Made by a program: the position numbers and the translations under genes. Under the pieces are notes generated by a model. That model made no database searches. It saw only the letters and a list, made by a program, of their open reading frames with translations, and was not told where the DNA came from. From the NCBI GenBank assembly GCA_965657935.1, contig CBFHQE010000119.1, positions 1-8,331 on the forward strand: a stretch of DNA of 8,331 bases. The letters run 5' to 3'. Below are positions 1 through 5,114 of this stretch, piece after piece. Numbering within the stretch: position 1 is the stretch's first letter; each line of letters begins with the position of its first letter. Origin of the DNA: Maricaulis sp965657935. GTDB taxonomy: Bacteria; Pseudomonadota; Alphaproteobacteria; Caulobacterales; Maricaulaceae.

Positions 1-392
1 CCCAGACCGCGTTTCTCGACACCGGTATGCATGGCGGCGATCAACAGGTCAGACGCCACAGACGCATAACCACCGATATAGCTGCGCGGCTCCAGTCCAA
101 TCTCGCTATGGACTTCACCAATTCTCCGCACGGCGAGAAAATACTCTTCGGAATAGCTGCCTTCCAGAATGCGCGACCAGTGCTCGACCTGTTTCGACTT
201 GGCATGAGCGCGATGATCCTCGCCCGAGAAAAAAAGCGCGACCGACGCATCTCGCGAAACGGTGGCATAGAATTGGTCAAGGCCCCGGTCCAGCGCGCGC
301 GCCATGACCGGTGCCATATCAGCCAGAGCCTGCTTCTGATCGGACTTCAGTCCAAAGAAGTCCAGTTCCGCCTTGCGTTTCAACGCGCTCAT
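1..392 (-). CDS. Globin-coupled sensor protein, N-terminal protoglobin domain (partial, runs off left edge)
   Basis: Reading the minus strand from the ATG at 390-392 gives 130 residues with no stop before the window edge. The protein begins MSALKRKAELDFFGL and shows the protoglobin/HemAT-type pattern: FFGL near residues 12-15, FY at 41-42, an FF-SGEDH segment around 54-60, a Q-x-x-HW motif at 68-72, then RIGEVHSEIGL at 90-100 followed by EPRSYIGGY. H95 in this last motif is the expected proximal haem ligand. In this family the globin domain binds haem and senses O2 or another gas, and is usually fused to a methyl-accepting chemotaxis or GGDEF output domain. The output domain here lies outside the window; a chemoreceptor is the commonest case, but that is inference. 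The start is supported by GGGAG at 400-404, 7 nt upstream. The AT-rich region upstream suggests its own promoter. Confidence 0.88.
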   Translation of the reverse strand, partial: MSALKRKAELDFFGLKSDQKQALADMAPVMARALDRGLDQFYATVSRDASVALFFSGEDHRAHAKSKQVEHWSRILEGSYSEEYFLAVRRIGEVHSEIGLEPRSYIGGYASVASDLLIAAMHTGVEKRGL

Positions 393-440
393 AACGACGC
401 TCCCTAATTCCCAATATCCTTTATCTTGGGTCGCAGGGCG

Positions 441-461
441 CGGTTAACAACACGCTAACCG
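441..461. promoter_or_regulatory. CtrA-like motif inside an inverted repeat
   Basis: Positions 441-461 form an inverted repeat, CGGTTA-N9-TAACCG. Inside it, TTAAC at 444-448 and CTAAC at 455-459 are direct half-sites 11 bp apart, which is one mismatch from the CtrA consensus TTAA-N7-TTAAC known from Caulobacter and relatives. It lies about 50 nt upstream of the globin sensor start (392), a sensible place for control of that gene, and chemotaxis genes are common CtrA targets in this group. Binding by CtrA is inference. The symmetric arms could equally be an operator for another dimeric regulator. Confidence 0.4.
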
Positions 462-483
462 GTAGATTTATTATATTAAAATC

Positions 484-505
484 AGTATGTTAGCAATAAT
501 ATACT
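484..505. other. AT-rich hairpin in spacer (possible weak terminator)
   Basis: Arms AGTATGTTA and TAATATACT enclose the tetraloop GCAA, giving a 9-bp stem with one G-U wobble on the plus-strand RNA. On the minus strand the wobble becomes an A-C mismatch. It begins 11 nt beyond the DUF1993 stop codon and is followed, on the minus strand, by GATTTTAAT, so it could help end that transcript. The stem is mostly A-T and the better fold is on the strand with no upstream gene, so the terminator reading is weak. Confidence 0.25.
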
Positions 506-515
506 AATAGCCCTA

Positions 516-1031
516 CTAATTTTGACGCATTCCCATAATGTCTGCTTTTCCCAACTCCACACCAACACTGCGAAGGATCGCGTAGGTCGTTGAGGCGTGG
601 AACAAGGCGTTGGTCAGGACGAAATTCTGTAGATAGGCCTGGCGCGGCAGGGTCATGCTCCTGTCTTTGCCAGCAGGGAAAGTGATGTCCGATGCGGGGT
701 CGCTGGAAATGGCGTCCTCGTCGAGCGCCCAGACCGCGTCCCGGGCCTTGTCGATGCGCGCGCGCAGATCGCCCAGGCTGGTTTCCTCGTCGGGCATGGA
801 GACGGGGTCCACACCGGCAAGGCGCGACAGGCCCCGAACCGTGAAATCACTCACCAGCTGTACCTGGCGGATCAGGGGAAGCATGTCAGGCGTCAACCGC
901 CAGTCGAGCAGGACAGCCTCGTCTCCCCCACGCGCGCTGACATGCGCCTCGGCTTTCTCGAGAATGATATCCAGCGCGCGATAAAGCTGGTCGAGCTGGG
1001 TGCGAGCGATGGCAGAAAGTGTGATGGACAT
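516..1031 (-). CDS. DUF1993 family protein (DinB-like helical fold)
   Basis: From the ATG at 1029-1031 this encodes 171 residues, the usual size of the DUF1993 family (recalled as PF09351). Family features visible are an N-terminal helical segment, LLDWRLTPDMLPL at about residues 41-53, then RQVQLVSDFTVRGLSRLAG (55-73), the DEETSLGDLRARI segment (81-93), and a C-terminal NALFHASTTYAILRSVGVELGKADIMG region (141-167) with H145. No enzyme activity is established for this family; the fold resembles DinB/YfiT-like four-helix proteins, some of which bind metal or thiol substrates, so the role is unknown. There is no signal peptide or membrane segment, so it is presumably cytoplasmic. A longer reading from a TTG at 1061 adds ten residues but has no good ribosome binding site and starts within 4 nt of a strong hairpin. 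It lies downstream of the HATPase-like gene with an 88-nt gap. Confidence 0.88.
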   Translation of the reverse strand: MSITLSAIARTQLDQLYRALDIILEKAEAHVSARGGDEAVLLDWRLTPDMLPLIRQVQLVSDFTVRGLSRLAGVDPVSMPDEETSLGDLRARIDKARDAVWALDEDAISSDPASDITFPAGKDRSMTLPRQAYLQNFVLTNALFHASTTYAILRSVGVELGKADIMGMRQN

Positions 1032-1037
1032 ACGGGT

Positions 1038-1044
1038 CTCCTCC
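1038..1044 (-). promoter_or_regulatory. Strong ribosome binding site for the DUF1993 gene
   Basis: On the minus strand GGAGGAG lies 6 nt before the ATG at 1031. It is the best Shine-Dalgarno match in the window and decides the start in favour of MSITLS rather than the upstream in-frame TTG at 1061. Confidence 0.8.
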
Positions 1045-1064
1045 TGGAACGTCACCCACAAATG

Positions 1065-1088
1065 GTTACGCCGCCGAAGCAGCGCAAC
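1065..1088 (-). terminator. UUCG-tetraloop hairpin after the HATPase-like gene
   Basis: The minus-strand RNA has arms GUUGCGCUGC and GCGGCGUAAC around a UUCG loop closed by C-G. All ten positions pair, two of them as G-U wobbles. On the plus strand the wobbles become mismatches, so the structure belongs to the minus-strand transcript. It starts about 31 nt past the stop of the HATPase-like gene and is followed by CATTTGTGGG, a poor U-tract. It is probably an intrinsic terminator or a 3'-end stabilising hairpin. It also ends 33 nt before the DUF1993 start codon and so could lie in that gene's leader. Confidence 0.5.
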
Positions 1089-1119
1089 TCCACGAGTGCA
1101 TCAGGGATATGGAAACGCC

Positions 1120-2016
1120 TTAACGTGCGCCTGCGGCTGCGGCGGGCCGGGCTCCGGCGGTCGCGTCGGGCAGGACCATGGTGGCTTCGACGGTGTTGCC
1201 TATGCCGACATAGTTCACATTGCCAAAGCCGAGCGCCTTGGACAGCTTGATCAGCTTGCCCCGGAACCCCCCACGCGTTGGATTGGCCATCTCTGCCGTG
1301 TCGGCGTCAATGCCCTCGCCATCGTCCTGGATCAACAGCGACATCAGGCGACGCCCCCGTTGATAGCGGATCTTCACCATCCGACCCTCATACAGGCGTT
1401 CGCCCATGCGTTTGGCCAGTTTCTGGTTCCACTTGCCCTCGGCCAGGCCCTGGGCCTTTTCCTCGGCGGTGAATTCCAGGTTTCCGTGTTCTATGGCGGC
1501 CGCAAAAATGCAGAACAGGCCGACGGCTGTCTGACAGGGTTTCGGCGACACACCGGCCAGAAAGACCGCCAGCTCCTGGGCGTCTTCCAGTGTCTGGATC
1601 TGGAACTCGGCACCGCCGATGACACGGGCCGCTCCCGTTGCTTCGATCTTGGCTCTCGCAAGCGCGATCTGCTGATGCCGGAAGGCGCTGAGCCCGGCGA
1701 TCGCATTCGCCATCGAACCCGCATCAATGTCTGCCGGAAGATAGATATCCGCCCGCGCCGTCTGCTTGCCGCCTGCTGTCACCAGAATGGATCGCTGGCC
1801 AGGCGCTGCATTGGCCTTGGCCTGGGCGATATAGGCCGAGTGAGCATCATCGGCGACAATGATGGCGACCGGACCATCCTGGTCCATGGTCGGCCCCATA
1901 TAGACCGTCATGTCCAGCCCCTTGGCCACGGCCCGGGACAGGATCCGCGTACGATTGCTGTCAGCCGTGCAAAGCCAGAGACGTTCTGGAACCTTACCGA
2001 TCGGGGCGACTGCCAT
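1120..2016 (-). CDS. Receiver-like plus degenerate HATPase-like (GHKL) protein
   Basis: This 298-residue protein has two recognisable parts. Residues about 10-115 look like a receiver fold: a beta strand RLWLCTADSN, IIVADD (53-57) where the phosphoacceptor Asp would sit, ILVTAG (77-82) with the conserved Thr, and ADIYLPADID (89-98), where the usual Lys of the KP motif is Leu93. Residues about 137-283 match the HATPase domain found in proteobacterial receiver-ATPase proteins related to RsbW/SpoIIAB: FQIQTLEDAQELA, an N-box-like segment ending IEHGNLEF (175-182), then EEK, and IQDDGEGID (229-237) as the G1 box. In the N box the metal/ATP residues E and N are replaced by C169 and A173, and the GRG lid motif reads GGFRGK (249-254). 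ATP binding is therefore doubtful. The tail is Ala/Gly-rich. There is no membrane segment. GGAGA at 2021-2025, 5 nt before the ATG, supports the start. It likely acts as a signalling or partner-binding protein; its target is unknown. Confidence 0.8.
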   Translation of the reverse strand: MAVAPIGKVPERLWLCTADSNRTRILSRAVAKGLDMTVYMGPTMDQDGPVAIIVADDAHSAYIAQAKANAAPGQRSILVTAGGKQTARADIYLPADIDAGSMANAIAGLSAFRHQQIALARAKIEATGAARVIGGAEFQIQTLEDAQELAVFLAGVSPKPCQTAVGLFCIFAAAIEHGNLEFTAEEKAQGLAEGKWNQKLAKRMGERLYEGRMVKIRYQRGRRLMSLLIQDDGEGIDADTAEMANPTRGGFRGKLIKLSKALGFGNVNYVGIGNTVEATMVLPDATAGARPAAAAGAR

Positions 2017-2035
2017 GTTATCTCCACAGGCGAGC

Positions 2036-2052
2036 TATCGGAACGTCCGATA
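2036..2052. promoter_or_regulatory. Perfect 7+3+7 palindrome, operator-like
   Basis: TATCGGA-ACG-TCCGATA is a perfect inverted repeat with a 3-nt spacer. It lies 20-36 nt upstream of the HATPase-like start codon and about 116 nt upstream of the divergent GST start. The form and place suit an operator for a dimeric regulator, or a small hairpin in the 5' leader. No regulator family is recognised from the sequence. Confidence 0.4.
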
Positions 2053-2167
2053 CCAGAACGCGAATATCAACTGAACACATTAACAATAACTATCCTGCCG
2101 TCACGCTGTCAGGGGGGGTGTCGTATTGAAGCTGCGTTTCCCGGGCGACCGACTGGAGTTTGATCGC

Positions 2168-2791
2168 ATGTATACGCTTTACACCCACCCTTTTTCCCAA
2201 CACAGCCGACGCGTCGTGGCGCTGATGGACATGGCCGATATCCCCTACGAAAAGCGCGTCGTCGCGCTGGACCAGGCCGAACATCTCTCCCCGCAATTTC
2301 TCCAGCTGAACCCGAACCACCAGGTACCGGTACTCACCGAAGGCGACATAGTGCTCGCGGAAAGCGGCGCGATCCTGCGCTGGTTGTGCTTCCGTCACGG
2401 ATTGGACAGTTTCTATCCCGTCGACTTTGGCCAGCGTGCCGCCACGGACCAGTGGCTCGACTGGACAACCGCTCTGTTTGGCCCGGCCGTGTCCGCAATG
2501 GTCTTCAATACGGTTTTTGCCGGTGAGATGAAGAACGCGGCCGCCCTGGCCGGTGGCAAAAAATCGCTCGGGGAATTGCTGCCCATCCTGGCCGCGCGCC
2601 TGGACACGCATGACTGGCTGTCCGGTGGCGCCCACCCTTCCATCGCGGATCTGGCCGCGGGCAGCAATATCGCGCACCTCGCCCTGGCCGAGGCCGAGCC
2701 TGAACAGCCCTCCATCCGCGAATGGCATGCACGTTTGTGCGGATATGACGGCTTCCGCAATTGCCTGCCGCCGCAAATGGCTCACGCCTGA
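2168..2791 (+). CDS. Glutathione S-transferase family protein
   Basis: The 207-residue product is of typical GST length. The N-terminal thioredoxin-like half starts MYTLYTHPFSQHSRRV, with S10 or S13 as candidate catalytic Ser (Theta/Beta-like rather than Tyr type). It carries the cis-proline in NHQVPVLTEGD (P54) and the glutathione gamma-Glu contact LAESGAI (E65-S66). The helical C-terminal half contains SIADLAAGS with the N-capping S158-x-x-D161 motif conserved in GSTs. Such enzymes conjugate glutathione to electrophiles or act as reductases or isomerases; the substrate cannot be told. It is cytoplasmic. ATG 2168 is chosen because GGAG at 2155-2158 lies 9 nt upstream and the fold begins at once; an in-frame TTG at 2126 adds 14 residues without fold support. 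It is the only plus-strand gene and its end overlaps the aminotransferase end. Confidence 0.94.
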   Translation: MYTLYTHPFSQHSRRVVALMDMADIPYEKRVVALDQAEHLSPQFLQLNPNHQVPVLTEGDIVLAESGAILRWLCFRHGLDSFYPVDFGQRAATDQWLDWTTALFGPAVSAMVFNTVFAGEMKNAAALAGGKKSLGELLPILAARLDTHDWLSGGAHPSIADLAAGSNIAHLALAEAEPEQPSIREWHARLCGYDGFRNCLPPQMAHA

Positions 2792-4092
2792 TCGGTAGAC
2801 ACCCAGTCGGCCATGCGATCGATCGCCTCGATGACATTCGGGGCGATCCTTTGCAGGCCTGCACGGTCGAGTTCCAGCCCCCCGGTGACCGCGTCCAGTG
2901 CCCTTCCCCCGTCAAAGTCGACAAAGGCCAGGCGCAGCGACAGCTCGGACTGCGGACGTCCAAAAGCAATGCCGGGCAGTGTCGCGACGCCGGTCTCCTC
3001 CAGCAAGCGGGCACAAAGCGTGCGGCTGTCGGTGATGCCGCGCGCTGCCAACCGGTCGCGTAACTGCTCGAAATTGGGAAAGGCGTAAAATCCGCCGCGA
3101 ATGGCGTTCAGCTCGGCGCCGGCCTGGGTCAGTCGGGCACTGACATGCTCGGCCAATGCAGACAGCACCGTGCGTGACGCAGCGAGATAGGCCTCGATAT
3201 CCTCACCCCCATCGAACGCCACACAGGCCGCATGCTGGATCGGCGCGGACACAGAGGTGTAGGTCTCGCTCGCCGCGCTCGACATGGCCTCGCGCAACCA
3301 GGCCAGGGATTTCGGGAAGGCAAAGAAACCGAGGCGCCAGCCCCCCGCTCCGGCCCATTTGGATAGGCCATCGGAGATAATCGTGCCGCCACGATAATGG
3401 CGCGCCACCGAGTTATGGCGTCCGTCGAACTGGACGCCCCCGTAAATCTCGTCAGACAGGACCAGGACTCGATGGTCCCGGGCCACCTGGGTAATCTCGT
3501 CCAGCGCCTGGTGTGAATACGCCGTGCCGGTGGGGTTGCCGGGCGAATTGATGATCAGCAGACGTGGACGCGCCGGGTCGTCGCCACACACCGCGCGCAG
3601 CGCCTCGCCTGTCACGCCCAGACCATTCTCGAGTTGGGTTGGCAACCAGGTGATCGGGCGACCGAGAATATGCGCTTGCGGGGCATAGGACACCCAGCTT
3701 GGCGTAGGGATGACCAGATCTCCGTAATAGGCCATCTGCGCGAGGAACATGAGCTCCTTGGTGCCGGGCCCGACCAGGATATCCTCGGGATCGAAATCGA
3801 GATCCTGGGTGCGTTTGAGATAAGCACAGATCGAGGCCCGCAGCTTGTGCAAACCCTGAACCGGCAGATAGTCCTTTTGATGGGCATTATCCGCCAGCGC
3901 CTGGCGCAGGCGTTCCGGTACCGGAAAGGGCGACTGGCCCAGCCCCAGACGATAGACTTCCCGCCCTTCGGCCTTCAGCGCCGCGGATCGTTCATTGATC
4001 TCCAGCGTCGCCGACAAGGGCAGACCGCGCAGGTTGATATTCAGCTGTACAGCTGGCGACAGTTCTAGAGGTTCGGGGGGCGTTTGGCTCAT
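2782..4092 (-). CDS. Class I/II pyridoxal-phosphate aminotransferase
   Basis: The 436-residue protein is a fold-type I aminotransferase of the aspartate aminotransferase class (COG0436-like). Visible landmarks are LGLGQSPFPVP (49-59), substrate-side W133 in PSWVSY, NSPGNPTG (182-189) with N186 for PLP O3', SDEIYG (213-218) with D214 for the pyridine nitrogen and Y217, the Schiff-base Lys K245 in SDGLSKWAGAGGWRLGF, and R387 in LSLRLAF, which binds the substrate alpha-carboxylate. All catalytic residues are present, so it should be active. Substrate preference is not determinable; aspartate, aromatic or branched-chain donors are all possible. The N-terminus before residue 20 is a poorly conserved extension. 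The ATG at 4092 has no clear Shine-Dalgarno sequence, only GGG directly before it, and no in-frame ATG or GTG lies between it and the upstream gene. It follows the cell wall hydrolase by 53 nt and may be co-transcribed. Its last 10 bp overlap the convergent GST gene. Confidence 0.95.
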   Translation of the reverse strand: MSQTPPEPLELSPAVQLNINLRGLPLSATLEINERSAALKAEGREVYRLGLGQSPFPVPERLRQALADNAHQKDYLPVQGLHKLRASICAYLKRTQDLDFDPEDILVGPGTKELMFLAQMAYYGDLVIPTPSWVSYAPQAHILGRPITWLPTQLENGLGVTGEALRAVCGDDPARPRLLIINSPGNPTGTAYSHQALDEITQVARDHRVLVLSDEIYGGVQFDGRHNSVARHYRGGTIISDGLSKWAGAGGWRLGFFAFPKSLAWLREAMSSAASETYTSVSAPIQHAACVAFDGGEDIEAYLAASRTVLSALAEHVSARLTQAGAELNAIRGGFYAFPNFEQLRDRLAARGITDSRTLCARLLEETGVATLPGIAFGRPQSELSLRLAFVDFDGGRALDAVTGGLELDRAGLQRIAPNVIEAIDRMADWVSTDQA

Positions 4093-4128
4093 CCCGGCAT
4101 TTTTACTGGGAATCAGCCTGTCGACCAG

Positions 4129-4144
4129 CTGGAATTCGATCCAG
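4129..4144. repeat. Short inverted repeat between hydrolase and aminotransferase
   Basis: CTGGA-ATTCGA-TCCAG is a 5-bp-arm inverted repeat beginning 2 nt beyond the hydrolase stop codon. On the minus strand no U-tract follows, so it is not a convincing terminator. This fits read-through from the hydrolase into the aminotransferase gene. Confidence 0.25.
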
Positions 4145-4145
4145 T

Positions 4146-4928
4146 TTAAGCGTCGCGGTCCAGCACCGCACCGGCCAGACGCTCTCGCGTGGTCGGATTG
4201 CGGTAGAAGATGTGGGTGCCGATCATGCGCGTGCGGATCAGGCTATCATTCCAGATCGGGTCAACGGCAACGGTATGATAATGCGTCGCGCGGCGTGTAT
4301 TGTCCGGACGGAAGCCCATGAAGACATGCAGAGCCACTTCCTGGGAGCGCGACCAGGCGCGGCCACGCGGTGCGCGGTCCATCGAGCCGTCACAAGTGAA
4401 GGAGAACTGGCAACCGGTCCGGCGCTCGGAACCCTGATAGACGACATCACAGATCGTGCCCGGATAATAGCGGCTCGCCTGACGGTTCATGACCACCTGT
4501 GCCACAGCGACCTGTCCATAACGCGACTCACTGCGAGCCTCGTAATAAATGGCCTCGGCCAGGCAGTTCAGCTCACGCGCCTGGTTGCGGGCATCATTGA
4601 AATTCTCGAAATCGAAGGTTCGAAGAGCCGCCAGCGAGCGTGATTCCAGACGAACGCCACTGTCGCGGTCAGCAACAAGCTGCAGGGCGCCCATGGCAAT
4701 CCGGCCGGCTTCCTGCGTGTCGCCAATCTCGGTGGCTTCGAGATAACGTGCCGCCAATGCCATCACGGCCAGGTTCTCGTCCTGGACCCGAGCACGGGTC
4801 GACGCGATATTCATGGCCACGACGATCGCCGCGCACAGCAACAGCATCGCCAGCAAGTGAATTGCTGTCGCGACCTGCTTTTGCTGGCTGCGTGCCGTGT
4901 CCATATCCATGCGCTCTATCGAACTCAT
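4146..4928 (-). CDS. Membrane-anchored cell wall hydrolase, SleB family
   Basis: The 260-residue protein has one hydrophobic segment at about residues 21-40 (AIHLLAMLLLCAAIVVAM), a likely signal anchor, followed by a periplasmic region. A variable helical stretch runs to about residue 115. The Hydrolase_2/SleB catalytic domain then covers 120-245: LAEAIYYEARSE (123-134, E130 the likely catalytic acid), YGQVAVAQVVMNR (137-149), YPGTICDVVYQG (155-166), CQFSFTCDG (173-181), ATHYHTVAVDPIW (214-226) and IGTHIFYR (236-243). Family members cleave peptidoglycan glycan strands, known best from spore germination lytic enzymes; in alphaproteobacteria these homologues are thought to act in wall remodelling. 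Two further in-frame ATGs (codons 7 and 9) could also be the start, and no ribosome binding site decides between them. It is separated from ppdK by 186 nt that include a terminator-like hairpin. Confidence 0.92.
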   Translation of the reverse strand: MSSIERMDMDTARSQQKQVATAIHLLAMLLLCAAIVVAMNIASTRARVQDENLAVMALAARYLEATEIGDTQEAGRIAMGALQLVADRDSGVRLESRSLAALRTFDFENFNDARNQARELNCLAEAIYYEARSESRYGQVAVAQVVMNRQASRYYPGTICDVVYQGSERRTGCQFSFTCDGSMDRAPRGRAWSRSQEVALHVFMGFRPDNTRRATHYHTVAVDPIWNDSLIRTRMIGTHIFYRNPTTRERLAGAVLDRDA

Positions 4929-4993
4929 CTCGTTATCATAGCCGCATCGCCTCTCGACGCGCCTATCATGAAAAATTGCAATGAATCTTCCAT
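4925..4993 (-). CDS. Possible 22-residue leader ORF overlapping the hydrolase start
   Basis: A minus-strand ATG at 4991-4993 opens 22 codons (beginning MEDSLQFFMIGAS) and stops at a TGA that overlaps the hydrolase ATG in the arrangement ATGA. This is the usual geometry of translational coupling. A purine-rich GGAAGG lies about 12 nt upstream, rather far for a ribosome binding site. The peptide resembles nothing I know. It may be a chance ORF. Confidence 0.2.
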   Translation of the reverse strand: MEDSLQFFMIGASRGDAAMITR

Positions 4994-5064
4994 GAATTTA
5001 GCGCGCCTTCCTATTGGGCCGGACCTTAACGGTCAAGCACCACGTAGGCTTACAAATATGAAAT

Positions 5065-5090
5065 GAATCGCCTCTCGAAAGAAGCGATCC
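5065..5090 (-). terminator. UUCG-tetraloop hairpin after ppdK
   Basis: The minus-strand RNA has arms GGAUCGCUUCU and AGAGGCGAUUC around a UUCG loop, an 11-bp stem with two G-U wobbles that would be mismatches on the plus strand. It begins about 24 nt past the ppdK stop codon and is followed by ATTTCATATTTGT, moderately U-rich. This is the best candidate for an intrinsic terminator of the glyS-ppdK unit, though the U-tract is broken. Confidence 0.55.
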
Positions 5091-5114
5091 GTTTATTTAC
5101 CTTTTATCAACCAC

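Noticed and set aside
27..407. Plus-strand ORF of 126 codons at the left edge
   Set aside because: The opposite strand reads as a clear protoglobin domain over the same bases; the plus frame has no recognisable content.
2112..2118. Run of seven G before the GST gene, possible phase-variable tract
   Set aside because: It is short, outside the coding sequence chosen from the ribosome binding site, and not placed in a clear promoter core.
1000..2163. Long plus-strand ORF of 387 codons
   Set aside because: It lies antisense to the HATPase-like gene and has no recognisable domain; its composition (many R, G, P, H) is that of a GC-rich shadow frame.
2815..2826. 12-bp perfect palindrome GCGATCGATCGC
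   Set aside because: It falls inside the aminotransferase coding sequence and encodes Ala-Ile-Asp-Arg with common GC-rich codons, so it is explained by codon use.
4983..5069. GANTC (CcrM-type) sites at 4983-4987 and 5065-5069, and also at 4110-4114, in spacers
   Set aside because: GANTC also occurs inside genes here (for example GACTC within the aminotransferase and hydrolase genes), so there is no clear spacer enrichment to support methylation-dependent promoters.
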